Shown here piece by piece: positions 47,580 to 55,960 of a stretch of DNA of 64,000 nt; position 1 is the first letter of the stretch; each line of letters opens with the position of its first letter. Source of the stretch: Rhizobium sp. BK376 (GTDB taxonomy: Bacteria > Pseudomonadota > Alphaproteobacteria > Rhizobiales > Rhizobiaceae); contig NZ_SLZG01000002.1 of assembly GCF_004341625.1 (NCBI RefSeq), positions 1 through 64,000 on the forward strand, in the 5' to 3' direction. Position numbers and translations under genes: made by a program. The notes under the pieces were generated by a model. It saw nothing but the letters and a program-made list of their open reading frames with translations, made no database searches and was not told the origin of the DNA.

Positions 47580-48461
47580 ATGAAAGTCGGCTTTATCGGA
47601 TTGGGTCAGATGGGCAGCGCCATGGCGTCAAACCTGTTGAAGGCGGGCCATGCGGTGACGGTTTACAATCGCTCGCGCGACAAGGCGGAGGCGCTTGCAG
47701 TAGAGGGCGCAAAGGTTGCGGCATCGCCGGCCGAGGCCTGCGACAACGAAGCGGTGTTTACCATGCTAGCCAATGACGATGCGCTTTCGGCCGTCGTTCA
47801 CGGCGACCAGGGGCTGATTGCCGGTCTCGCCAAGGGGGCGATCCATATCTCGGCTAGCACCATCAGCGTTGCCATGTCCGAGCGGCTTACCAGGGAACAC
47901 GCTGAAGCCGGCCAGCGCTTCGTCGCAGCCCCCGTCTTCGGCCGGCCGGAAGCAGCGGCGGCTGCAAAGCTCTTCATTATTGCGGCCGGCGCCAAGGATG
48001 CTGTCGATGCGGTATCACCGCTGTTTGACGCGATCGGCCAACGCACCTTCGTCGTTTCCGAGGAGCCGAAAGCCGCCAGTCTCGTCAAGCTCAGCGGCAA
48101 CTTCATGATCGCTTCGACCATCGAAACGCTCGGCGAAGCTATGGCGCTGGCGGAGAAGGGTGGTGTCGATCGCCATCAATATCTCGACATCCTGACCTCG
48201 ACGCTGTTCACGGCGCCGATCTTCAAGACCTATGGCGGACTGATCGCCGACCGCAAATTCGAGCCGGCAGGTTTTGCAGCACCCCTCGGACAGAAGGATA
48301 TCCGTCTGGCGCTCGCCGCTGCTGAATCGCTCAACGTGCCGTTGCCGCTGGCAAGCCTTTTGCGTGACCGCTTCCTGACCCTGCTCGCCCATGGCGGCGA
48401 GAAGCTGGACTGGTCCGCCGTTGGTGCCCTGGCAGCAAAGGACGCCGGGCTCAAGGATTAA
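47580..48461 (+). CDS. Beta-hydroxyacid dehydrogenase family oxidoreductase
   Basis: This 293-residue NAD(P)-dependent enzyme is of the 3-hydroxyisobutyrate/6-phosphogluconate dehydrogenase superfamily. The Rossmann motif GFIGLGQMGSAMASNL is at the N-terminus. The substrate motif 'ISASTISVAMSERL' and catalytic lysine in 'ASLVKLSGNFM' are present, and a C-terminal helical domain follows. The ATG at 47580 has GGAGAAGAAGAG upstream. Substrate may be a glyoxylate- or succinic-semialdehyde-type compound (inference). A shared hairpin separates it from the next convergent gene. Confidence 0.9.
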   Translation: MKVGFIGLGQMGSAMASNLLKAGHAVTVYNRSRDKAEALAVEGAKVAASPAEACDNEAVFTMLANDDALSAVVHGDQGLIAGLAKGAIHISASTISVAMSERLTREHAEAGQRFVAAPVFGRPEAAAAAKLFIIAAGAKDAVDAVSPLFDAIGQRTFVVSEEPKAASLVKLSGNFMIASTIETLGEAMALAEKGGVDRHQYLDILTSTLFTAPIFKTYGGLIADRKFEPAGFAAPLGQKDIRLALAAAESLNVPLPLASLLRDRFLTLLAHGGEKLDWSAVGALAAKDAGLKD

Positions 48462-48463
48462 AG

Positions 48464-48483
48464 AGAGGCCCAACCGGGCCTCT
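48464..48483. terminator. Bidirectional hairpin between convergent genes
   Basis: AGAGGCCC-AACC-GGGCCTCT. It overlaps the stop codon of the dehydratase gene on the minus strand. No long T-run is present. Confidence 0.6.
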
Positions 48484-49465
48484 ATGCCGCAACGCCTCCG
48501 TGGCTCAATGCGCGTGTGAACACGTCGCCGTCGACATTGCCGCCTGATGTCACGGCGATCACGGTATCGCCGTTGATCTCGTTGCCGTGGAAGAGTGCCG
48601 CCGCCAACGCGACGGCGCCGCCCGGTTCGACGACGATCTTGAGCCGGGTAAAGGCAAGAGCCATGGCTTCCTGCGCCTCATCGTCGGTCACGACGATGCC
48701 GGGACCGCACAGGCGCTTCATGATCGGGAAGGTAATGTTGCCGGGCTGCGGGGTGACGATGGCATCGCAGATCGAGCCCTGCATGGCGGCGTTGCGCTCG
48801 ATCTTGCCTGAGGCGAGGGAGCGCGTCGTATCGTCGAAACCGAAGGGTTCGCAGGGACGAACCTTGAAGCCGGGGGCCTTGGCTTCCAGCGCCAGGGCTA
48901 TGCCCGATGTCAGGCCACCGCCGCCGCAGGGGACCAGCACCTCGGCGGACGTAATTTCATGCTCCTGCGCCTGCTCGGCGATTTCAAGCCCTGTCGTGCC
49001 CTGGCCGGCGATGACCAGAGGCTCATCGAAAGGCTTGATCAGGGTCAGGCCGCGTTCTCTGGACAGGCGCGCGCCGATCTCGTCACGGTCTTCCTTGACG
49101 CGATCGTAGAGGACGACTTCGGCACCGAAGGCGCGGGTATTGTCGATCTTCAGCTTCGGCGCATCCGTCGGCATGACGATGACCGAGGGGACCCCGTGCA
49201 GCTTGGCGGCCAGCGCCACGCCCTGCGCATGATTTCCCGATGAAAAGGCAATCACACCTTTGGCGCGGACCGACGGTTCCAAGGCAGAGACAGCCGACCA
49301 ACCGCCGCGAAACTTGAACGAGCCGGAATGCTGGAGGCATTCGGCTTTCACGAAGAGGCGGCGCCCCGCAATATCATCCAGGAAAGGGGAGGAGAGAATC
49401 GGCGTGCGGCGTGCGCGGCCGCCCAGGCGAATGCGGGCGGCTTCGATCATTGCGATATCGACCAT
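48482..49465 (-). CDS. Threonine/serine dehydratase-like PLP enzyme
   Basis: This 327-residue fold-type II PLP enzyme carries the Schiff-base lysine in 'SGSFKFRGG' and the phosphate-binding glycine loop in 'PCGGGGLTSG'. 'FSSGNHAQGVALAA' is also present. Catabolic threonine dehydratases and serine racemases share this form. There is no C-terminal ACT regulatory domain. The start at 49465 (MVDIAMIEAARI) fits the family; the frame extends upstream without support. It lies downstream of the aminotransferase gene on the same strand. Confidence 0.9.
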   Translation of the reverse strand: MVDIAMIEAARIRLGGRARRTPILSSPFLDDIAGRRLFVKAECLQHSGSFKFRGGWSAVSALEPSVRAKGVIAFSSGNHAQGVALAAKLHGVPSVIVMPTDAPKLKIDNTRAFGAEVVLYDRVKEDRDEIGARLSRERGLTLIKPFDEPLVIAGQGTTGLEIAEQAQEHEITSAEVLVPCGGGGLTSGIALALEAKAPGFKVRPCEPFGFDDTTRSLASGKIERNAAMQGSICDAIVTPQPGNITFPIMKRLCGPGIVVTDDEAQEAMALAFTRLKIVVEPGGAVALAAALFHGNEINGDTVIAVTSGGNVDGDVFTRALSHGGVAA

Positions 49466-49614
49466 GGAAAATGCTCTCTGCTGCAGAAAGGTAAGTCCCT
49501 CTATCCATAGGACGGAGCGACATTTTGCGAAACAGCGACTTTGTCGCGGTGACAGCATTTTTTTCGAGGTCAGGCAGCAGATGCCGCCCCTTGGTAATTC
49601 CTGCTCGCCAGGCG

Positions 49615-50805
49615 TTAGGCCGCGACTTCCCGGATCGCTCGCGCAAAGACGGGCAAGGAGCGCTCCACCATGCCGTCGTTTGCGGTCAAGCTGATCCGCA
49701 GGCGTCCGGGCAATTGGGCGACGCTGCCGGGCAGCACCCAGATGCCGTCCTTTGCAAGACGCGCCGCGAAGGCCATGTCGTCAGGTATCGGGGAGCGGGG
49801 AATGAGATAGAAGGTACCTTCGGGCACCGGCAGGTCGTATCCCGCTGCTCTCAGGCCTTCGATCATGCGATCGCGCCGCCGCTGAAGGGCTGCGACATCG
49901 ACGCTGAGTTTCTCCAGATCAGGCAGTGCCCGCTGCATGGTACGGCCGGCGAAAGCCCAACCATGTGAAACCTGTGCCATGTCGACAGCCTCGCGCAGCC
50001 GTATGCGGTCCGCCTCGGGCATATCCGCCCCGAGTGCGAGCCAGCCCAGGCGCTCGCCGGGGGCGAGCAAGGTCTTGCCGAAGGAATAGGCGACCAGCGT
50101 GTGCGGATAGCTCTCGGCCGGGCTGATATGGGCATGGCCGTCAAACACCAGCCGCGCATAGGGCTCGTCGGCAAGGAGATAGATCACCCTGCCAAATCTT
50201 TCGGACGCAGCCGTAAGCTTATCCGCGAGCGCGTCGAGCTGGGCGCGGGGAAAGATGCGGCCGGTCGGATTGTGCGGCGTGTTGACAACAACGACGCGGG
50301 TGCGCGCGGTGATCATTGCCTCGATCCTTGCGAGATCGAGGTCAAAGGTTTCCGGCACGAGGTCGACAGCGACGGGTGTTCCTGCAGCGCCGCGAATCTG
50401 GGCGCCATAGGCAAACCAGCCGGGACGCGGATAGATGACCTCATCTCCCACCTCAAGCACGGCAAGCAGCGCTGCCGCGATTGCGCCGAACCCTCCGGCC
50501 GTAATCGCAATGTCGGCCGGCTCATAGGAGCGGCCGCGGGCTTCGCTCAGCCTGCGGGCGACCGTTTCGCGCGCCGGAGAATCATATTTCTTGTAGCCGA
50601 ACCAGTGAACATCCTGCGGCTCGGCGTGGCGGACCAGCGCATCGACGAGGCCGCGCAACGGCATTTCCTGCGGATTGCCGAACATGAAATCACAGGCATC
50701 AGGCCCGAGACCGTCGCCCTCCAGAACCTTTTGCGCAAAATCCATGACGGTGCGCATTTCCTCTGTCACGGCGAGCATCCGGCTGGACACGGTGGCGATT
50801 GGCAT
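49615..50805 (-). CDS. Class I/II PLP-dependent aminotransferase
   Basis: This 396-residue fold-type I enzyme has the PLP lysine in 'YSFGKTLLAPGERLGW', the aspartate in 'LLADEPYARLVFDG' and the conserved 'VNTPHNPTGRIF'. 'ITAGGFGAIAAALLAVLEVGDEVIYPRPGW' is the cofactor-binding region. The C-terminal arginine for the alpha-carboxylate is in 'PGRLRISLTAN'. The amino donor is not evident. It is followed by the dehydratase gene; a shared amino-acid catabolic task is possible. Confidence 0.9.
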   Translation of the reverse strand: MPIATVSSRMLAVTEEMRTVMDFAQKVLEGDGLGPDACDFMFGNPQEMPLRGLVDALVRHAEPQDVHWFGYKKYDSPARETVARRLSEARGRSYEPADIAITAGGFGAIAAALLAVLEVGDEVIYPRPGWFAYGAQIRGAAGTPVAVDLVPETFDLDLARIEAMITARTRVVVVNTPHNPTGRIFPRAQLDALADKLTAASERFGRVIYLLADEPYARLVFDGHAHISPAESYPHTLVAYSFGKTLLAPGERLGWLALGADMPEADRIRLREAVDMAQVSHGWAFAGRTMQRALPDLEKLSVDVAALQRRRDRMIEGLRAAGYDLPVPEGTFYLIPRSPIPDDMAFAARLAKDGIWVLPGSVAQLPGRLRISLTANDGMVERSLPVFARAIREVAA

Positions 50806-51024
50806 GACGCACCCCCTGTTGCAGGCGGTGCATATCCCCCGACGAAACCGCCCCTCACCAAGACTACCATTCTTTCGTGATCCACAAATAGTAGAAAGTT
50901 CTTATATATTGAGGGAGGCCGACATAAACGAACTTGGCTGGACAAATGGCTGTGTCAGGTCGACATCAGGCATACGACGATCGGGTGACGTAGACTTAAT
51001 TCCTCGTTCGACAACAGCGACCGC

Positions 51025-51564
51025 TCACAAGCCCCATTTTGGCCCATCAGGGGTCAGGATGATTTCGACGGGATCACCGCAGACTTCCACGCAGGGGCCG
51101 CCAAGTTCATTCCAACGGAACAGGTTGAGGTGCCATCCGCCGGGTATCATCCGAGACCGATCGATGATGCCGTCTGCCCCGGCGGATCGAGCAATATCAA
51201 CATTGCGCCAGGAGGCAGGCTCTCGTCCTTCGGACAAGGCGATACGCCAGGATTCGTTGGATAGATCACGATCAATTCCAAGCTGCCTGCAAGCCTGTTC
51301 GTCATGTTGATCGAGCACCACAGCCTCACTGACCCTCAACGGAACGACAACCCGCGGGCGTTGATCCTCACGCATGTATCCGGCAATGGCCATGATGGAC
51401 CATTCCAACGCGGCGCTTGTGTAAAGGGTCGGCTCTCCCAAACGATGGTAGCGACCTGCACTGGCCGGACCCGGAGGGTCCAATACCTGGTCAACACGAT
51501 CTGCCATGACAGAGCGGAAGAAAATCCCGGATACTTTTCTAAATGGTGTTTGGGTCCCGACCAT
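51025..51564 (-). CDS. RES-domain protein, toxin-like, without visible antitoxin
   Basis: This 179-residue protein has the RES domain (PF08808 type) at about 35-165. It carries 'GRYHRLGEPTLYTSAALEWSIMA', with Arg38, Tyr39 and Glu54 in the usual places, then 'RVVVPLRVSEAVV' and 'GGWHLNLFRW'. RES proteins such as ParT and MbcT act on NAD+ or ADP-ribosylate targets and are normally paired with an Xre/DUF2384 antitoxin. None is visible on either side: about 115 bp of non-coding sequence lies upstream and 200 bp downstream. The start may be 51564 or the methionine 19 residues later (MADRVDQ). Confidence 0.72.
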   Translation of the reverse strand: MVGTQTPFRKVSGIFFRSVMADRVDQVLDPPGPASAGRYHRLGEPTLYTSAALEWSIMAIAGYMREDQRPRVVVPLRVSEAVVLDQHDEQACRQLGIDRDLSNESWRIALSEGREPASWRNVDIARSAGADGIIDRSRMIPGGWHLNLFRWNELGGPCVEVCGDPVEIILTPDGPKWGL

Positions 51565-51678
51565 TCCGCAGCTCCGCCCGCTTTGTTCGACTATGCTGCC
51601 TCGGCGTCTATGGCGCTATTGCGAAGGTCTCGTGACAGTTACTTCAAGCCGATAGCCGATGCGCTTCAACGGCTACAG

Positions 51679-52251
51679 TCAATTCGTGTCAGGCAGAGAC
51701 AGATGGCCGACACTGTAGGTCTGCGCGCCGAGTTGCCGGGCCGATTTCGGCAGATCGGCCCAGAGCCGGAAGCGGACCTCAGTCCAGCTTCCCGGTTCGA
51801 AGGCGGCGACTGAGGCGAGTGCTTCGTTCCGTGCGACATCGGCAGAGACGGCATCGCTCTCGCGCTTCCGGATTTCCGCGAGCGGGGCATAGGGTTCTAT
51901 GTCGATGATCTCGCGGGTGGCGAAACGGGCGGCGCGGATATGTTTCGAGACTTCCGCGTTCCAGACGATCCAGGTCTTCACCTGCGGCCAGCCGAAGGAT
52001 TGCGTCAGCGTTTCGAAGCCCGGGCCACAGATGAAGTCGCTGAGGCCCTCGCCCTTTTCCCAGACATAGAAGGGTGCATAGAGGTTTTCGGTGCTTGACG
52101 TCACCGCATCAGCCTTCCGGGCACTGAGATAGGCCTTGAACTTGAGGTTGGGGAAATTGTCCAGCAGGGGGCCCTTGTCGCGGATGCGGCGATCGATGAT
52201 CGTCATGTCGTAGTTCGCCGGCAGGGTGAAGGAATATTGCATCGCGATCAT
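51679..52251 (-). CDS. DUF4865 protein
   Basis: This 190-residue protein of the DUF4865 family ('MQYSFTLPANYDMTIIDRRI', 'LYAPFYVWEKGEGLSDFI') is rich in aromatic residues. No enzymatic motif is recognised. Its start overlaps the cupin gene stop by four bases (ATGA) with GGAGG nine bases upstream, and it is third in the tautomerase-cupin-DUF4865 operon. The conserved pairing with those genes suggests handling of small reactive or aromatic compounds (inference). Confidence 0.85.
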   Translation of the reverse strand: MIAMQYSFTLPANYDMTIIDRRIRDKGPLLDNFPNLKFKAYLSARKADAVTSSTENLYAPFYVWEKGEGLSDFICGPGFETLTQSFGWPQVKTWIVWNAEVSKHIRAARFATREIIDIEPYAPLAEIRKRESDAVSADVARNEALASVAAFEPGSWTEVRFRLWADLPKSARQLGAQTYSVGHLSLPDTN

Positions 52252-52676
52252 GGTCTCAGTCCTCCGTCTTGCTCGACGGCTTCCAGCCAGGTGGCGGTGC
52301 TGCCGTCTTTCACGCCCTGGATGCTGATATAGGAAAAGGTGCTTTCCGGGGTAGCGCCATGCCAGTGGCGCTCTCCAGCTTTAAAGGTGATGCAGTCGCC
52401 GGCGCGCAGCTCCTCGACCGGACCATCGCCGCGCTGGGCCAGACCCACGCCTGAGAGCACGTAGAGGATCTGGCCCTCCGGATGCGTGTGCCAGCGCGTG
52501 ATCGTGCCGGGTTCGAGGACGGCGCGCATGGCGGTGAGATCGCCGTCCCTGTTGCCTTCAACCAGCATCTCCACCCAGAAGGGCGCGGTGGCAATGCCGT
52601 CAGGAGAGCGCGTAGTGGCACTGCCCGCGCGGTGAACGGGAGAAGCGTCGGCTGTTTGTTTCTGCGAGTTCTGCAT
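52248..52676 (-). CDS. Cupin-domain protein
   Basis: This 142-residue single-domain cupin has the metal-binding histidines in 'RWHTHPEGQILYVLSG' and the second motif 'GDCITFKAGERHWHGATPES'. Both motifs are intact, so a metal-dependent isomerase, dioxygenase or lactonase-like activity is plausible. It lies between the tautomerase and DUF4865 genes in one operon divergent from a LysR regulator. Confidence 0.9.
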   Translation of the reverse strand: MQNSQKQTADASPVHRAGSATTRSPDGIATAPFWVEMLVEGNRDGDLTAMRAVLEPGTITRWHTHPEGQILYVLSGVGLAQRGDGPVEELRAGDCITFKAGERHWHGATPESTFSYISIQGVKDGSTATWLEAVEQDGGLRP

Positions 52677-52696
52677 TGCCTTCGTCCGGTCCCGTC

Positions 52697-53086
52697 TCAG
52701 GCCTTTTCCAGCATTTGCGCGATGCCGTTGCTGAAGGACCAGTCTTCGAGCTGCGTGGTGGTAACCGTCACCATCACGTCCTCAGGCCGTACGCCGGGTG
52801 CGTCGGCGAGCAATTCGACGATGCGCCGGTAGAAGGCCTGCTTCACCTCGGCCGAACGCGGCCTGCCGATGGTGACGTCGAAGAAGATGAAATCGTCGGA
52901 GCGTGGGCCGCCGAAATAGTTGCGATCGAAAATCAGTTCGCCAGGCTCCAGCTGATGGATCGTCTGGAAACGGTCGGCCTCCGGCACATTGAAGGTTTCG
53001 ACCATGGCGCGGTGAAAATTGTCGGAGATGGCCTTCAGGTATTCGGGCGACTTGCCGCGATGAAGGGAGATACGAGTGAAGGGCAT
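52697..53086 (-). CDS. Tautomerase family protein
   Basis: This 129-residue protein is of the Tautomerase_2 type. The catalytic-type N-terminal Pro2 follows the initiator Met (MPFTRISLHRGKS), and 'DRNYFGGPRSDDFIFFDVTIGRPRS' contains likely active-site Arg residues. The ATG at 53086 has AGGAGG six bases upstream; a frame beginning seven residues earlier would bury the catalytic proline, so it is rejected. First gene of the operon divergent from LysR. Confidence 0.92.
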   Translation of the reverse strand: MPFTRISLHRGKSPEYLKAISDNFHRAMVETFNVPEADRFQTIHQLEPGELIFDRNYFGGPRSDDFIFFDVTIGRPRSAEVKQAFYRRIVELLADAPGVRPEDVMVTVTTTQLEDWSFSNGIAQMLEKA

Positions 53087-53138
53087 GGGAGCCTCCTTGT
53101 TGTTCATCGAACTTGACGCAACTGTTATCGCACGCGAT

Positions 53139-53194
53139 AATCATCCGGAAAATCAGATAATATTGGATCGATGATCCCAAAAAATAGGATGATT
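53139..53194. promoter_or_regulatory. Divergent promoter with long dyad, candidate LysR sites
   Basis: AATCATCC (53139-53146) and GGATGATT (53187-53194) are mirror arms about 40 bp apart, with a small central dyad GGATC/GATCC at 53165-53177. It lies between the LysR gene and the tautomerase operon. Confidence 0.45.
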
Positions 53195-53198
53195 TCAG

Positions 53199-54125
53199 AT
53201 GGCCCGCGTCATCTTCGATCTCGATGTCTTGCGCAGCTTCGTTACCGGTATGGAGCTCGGCAGTTTTGCCAAAGCCGCCGATCGGCTCGGGCGCTCGACG
53301 TCAGCCGTCAGCGCGCAGCTTAAGAAATTGGAGGAGCAGGCGGGGACGCCGATCTTCCGCAAGGCCGGGCGCGGCCTGGCGCTGACCGAAGCCGGCGAGA
53401 CGATGCTTGCCTATGCCCGCCGTCTGCTCGACCTTAACGACGAGGCCGCTGCTGCTGTCCACGGCCTCGAGCTGGAAGGCTGGGTGCGGCTCGGCCTGCA
53501 GGAGGATTTCGGCGAGAACCTGCTGCCTGAGGTGCTTGGACGATTCGCTCGGGCGCATCCGAAGGTGAAGATCGAGGCTCGCGTCGTGCGCAATATCGAG
53601 CTGGTGGAACGCGTGACCTCGGGACGGCTCGATCTGGCGCTCGCCTGGAGCGACGGCTATCGCTCCGCCCATTGCGACCGCATCGCCGAGGTGCCGATGC
53701 GCTGGATCGGCCCGGCGCATGGTGACGTCGGCTGGAATATGCAAAGCGGCGAGCCGATGCCGATGGCTTCGCTGGAAGCGCCCTGCCTGCTGCGGAGTGT
53801 TGCGACCAAGGTGCTCGACCATGCCGGCGTTCCCTGGCGGATCTCCTTCGTCAGCCCCAGTCTTGGTGGGCTCTGGGCGGCGACTGCCGCGGGACTTGGT
53901 CTGACAGTGCGGACGCCGCTTGGCCTGCCGGACAAGGTCCGTCTTCTCGATCCCGGCGAAGCGGGATTGCCGGCGCTGCCGAAGCTCGATCTGGTGCTGC
54001 ACCGGGCTGAAGCCGAGCCAAGCCCGGCGACGCAACGGCTGGCCTCGATCGTGTTGCAGACCGTGCGGTCATCGATTGGGGAGCTGGGTCTTCTTCCGAC
54101 CGAAAGCGTTACCGCTGCCGCTTAG
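53199..54125 (+). CDS. LysR-family transcriptional regulator
   Basis: This 308-residue LTTR has an N-terminal HTH ('SFAKAADRLGRSTSAVSAQLKKLEEQAG') and an effector domain. It is divergent from tautomerase, cupin and DUF4865, with 112 bp between starts, and is their likely activator. It overlaps the 3' end of the convergent XRE-type regulator by four bases. Confidence 0.92.
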   Translation: MARVIFDLDVLRSFVTGMELGSFAKAADRLGRSTSAVSAQLKKLEEQAGTPIFRKAGRGLALTEAGETMLAYARRLLDLNDEAAAAVHGLELEGWVRLGLQEDFGENLLPEVLGRFARAHPKVKIEARVVRNIELVERVTSGRLDLALAWSDGYRSAHCDRIAEVPMRWIGPAHGDVGWNMQSGEPMPMASLEAPCLLRSVATKVLDHAGVPWRISFVSPSLGGLWAATAAGLGLTVRTPLGLPDKVRLLDPGEAGLPALPKLDLVLHRAEAEPSPATQRLASIVLQTVRSSIGELGLLPTESVTAAA

Positions 54126-54973
54126 ACATTCCGGCGCAGCAGTTCGGTGAGCTTGTCGATCGTTCCGTCTGCCTCGACGGCGGTGTAGACGACAAGCTTC
54201 AGGTCCGGACGATCGGTCACGGCGAAGCTCGTATGCTCGAATGACATCAATCCCTGCTGTGGGTGATTAAGTCGCTTGTGGCCGGCGGGGAGCTGCAGCA
54301 CTTCGTGGCGCGCCCACCAGTCGCGGAATTCGCGGCTGTCGCGTTTCAGCGCTGCGATCAACCGTTCGAAATCCGGATCGCCGGCATAACGGGCATTGTC
54401 CGAGCGGAACATGGCCAGCGACATGCGGGCAAGGCCCTCCCAATCGACCAGCAGCTTGCGATGGTCCTTGTTGGTGAAAACGAGGCGCATGATGTTGCGT
54501 TCGTCACCTTCCAGCTTGCCGTAATCGCCGAAGAGGGCGACGGCCGCACTGTTCCAGGCAAGCACATCCCAGCGGCGGCCGATGACATAGGCGGGTTGCT
54601 GCGTCAGGCTCGCCAGCATGCGCTGAAGGGGCTCGCCGACATGATCGGGATCGGCCATTTTCGGCTCCGGCGGCTGCCGGTCGTTGAGGATGAAGAGATG
54701 ACGCCGCTCCACCGGGTCCAGCAGCAAGGCGTCCGATAGCGCCGTCAGCACTTCGGGGGAGGGGCGGACGTCGCGACCCTGTTCCAGCCAGGTGTACCAG
54801 GTCGTGCCGACGCCGGCGAGCAGCGCGACTTCCTCGCGCCGCAGGCCGGGCGTGCGGCGACGGTAACCTTCCGGCAACCCGACATTGGATGGCGACAGGC
54901 GTTCGCGGCGCGAGCGGAGGAAGGCTCCGGCTTCGCGGCGGCGGGCTTCGACGGCAATCTGAAGATCTCTCAT
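54122..54973 (-). CDS. XRE-family regulator with MmyB-like ligand-binding domain
   Basis: This 283-residue regulator has an N-terminal XRE HTH ('TPGLRREEVALLAGVGTTWYTWLEQGRDVRPS') and a C-terminal MLTR/MmyB-like ligand domain (PAS-related, 'VIGRRWDVLAWNSAAVALFGDY'). This type often regulates a divergent SDR gene. Here an SDR starts 104 bp away on the other strand, with a TATCA/TGATA dyad between them. The protein is probably a small-molecule-responsive regulator of that SDR. Confidence 0.92.
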   Translation of the reverse strand: MRDLQIAVEARRREAGAFLRSRRERLSPSNVGLPEGYRRRTPGLRREEVALLAGVGTTWYTWLEQGRDVRPSPEVLTALSDALLLDPVERRHLFILNDRQPPEPKMADPDHVGEPLQRMLASLTQQPAYVIGRRWDVLAWNSAAVALFGDYGKLEGDERNIMRLVFTNKDHRKLLVDWEGLARMSLAMFRSDNARYAGDPDFERLIAALKRDSREFRDWWARHEVLQLPAGHKRLNHPQQGLMSFEHTSFAVTDRPDLKLVVYTAVEADGTIDKLTELLRRNV

Positions 54974-54983
54974 CCGCTCATCA

Positions 54984-54997
54984 TATCAGGATTGATA
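54984..54997. promoter_or_regulatory. Candidate operator between the XRE regulator and the SDR
   Basis: TATCAGGATTGATA is a 5-bp inverted repeat around GGAT, 11 bp upstream of the regulator start codon. Confidence 0.4.
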
Positions 54998-55077
54998 CTA
55001 GGATAAAACTGGAACTGTTTGGCCTTTTTCAATTGTGCGAACGTCTCCTCATCAGCAGGCAAAACGAGGTGCATCGC

Positions 55078-55911
55078 ATGACGGAAAGACAGAAAATCGT
55101 GCTGGTGACAGGTTCGACGGATGGCGTCGGCCGTTACGTCGCCATTCAGCTCGGGCGGGATGGCGCCACTGTGCTGGTGCATGGACGCGACCGGATGCGC
55201 GGCGGGGAAGTTGTCGCCGAGATCGAGGCGGCGGGTGGAAGCGCGCAATTCTACGAGGCTGATTTCTCCTCGCTGGATGGCGTGCGCGAATTGGCCAACG
55301 CGATCGGCAAGGACCATCAGCGGCTCGACGTACTGGTCAACAATGCCGGGATCGGTACCGGTGGGCTCGACAACAGGCGACAGCTCAGCCGCGACGGGTA
55401 CGAGCTGCGTTTCGCGGTGAACTACCTGTCCGGTTTTCTCCTGACCTATCTTCTGATGCCGCTGTTGAAGGCAGCGCCCTCCGCGCGGATCGTCAACGTC
55501 TCCTCGGCCGGTCAGCAGGCGATCGATTTCGACGATCCGATGCTGACGCGAGGCTATAGCGGCACGCGCGCCTATTGCCAGAGCAAACTCGCGCAGATCC
55601 TCTTCACCTTCGATCTTGCGGCCGAGCACGAAGGATTCGGCATCACCGCCAACTGCCTGCATCCGGCGAGCTACATGGACACGACCATGGTTCGTGCCGC
55701 CGGGATTTCACCGGCCAGCACGGTGGAGGAGGGCGGCAGGGCGATATTGCAGCTTGCAGCCTCGGCTCAACTGGAAGGCCGAAGCGGGCTCTATTTCGAC
55801 GGGCTGCGGGCCAGCCGGGCAAACGCGCAGGCCTATGATCTCGCGGCCCGCGATCGTCTGCGTGCACTCAGCCTGGAGCTCTGCGGACTGCCGGCGCGGC
55901 CCAGTGCCTGA
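55078..55911 (+). CDS. Short-chain dehydrogenase/reductase
   Basis: This 277-residue classical SDR carries the cofactor motif TGSTDGVG, 'NNAGIG', the catalytic Ser in 'VNVSSAG' and the YxxxK pair in 'AYCQSK'. It resembles the retinol-dehydrogenase-like group. The ATG at 55078 has GAGGTG upstream. Substrate unknown. Divergent from the XRE regulator and 49 bp upstream of a second, atypical SDR. Confidence 0.9.
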   Translation: MTERQKIVLVTGSTDGVGRYVAIQLGRDGATVLVHGRDRMRGGEVVAEIEAAGGSAQFYEADFSSLDGVRELANAIGKDHQRLDVLVNNAGIGTGGLDNRRQLSRDGYELRFAVNYLSGFLLTYLLMPLLKAAPSARIVNVSSAGQQAIDFDDPMLTRGYSGTRAYCQSKLAQILFTFDLAAEHEGFGITANCLHPASYMDTTMVRAAGISPASTVEEGGRAILQLAASAQLEGRSGLYFDGLRASRANAQAYDLAARDRLRALSLELCGLPARPSA

Positions 55912-55960
55912 AGCGCTTTCACTCTCTCATTCATCACAAGTCACGGAAGGAAATCATATT

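Noticed and set aside
51304..51813. Plus-strand frame opposite the RES gene
   Set aside because: The minus strand has a recognisable RES domain; this frame has no motif.
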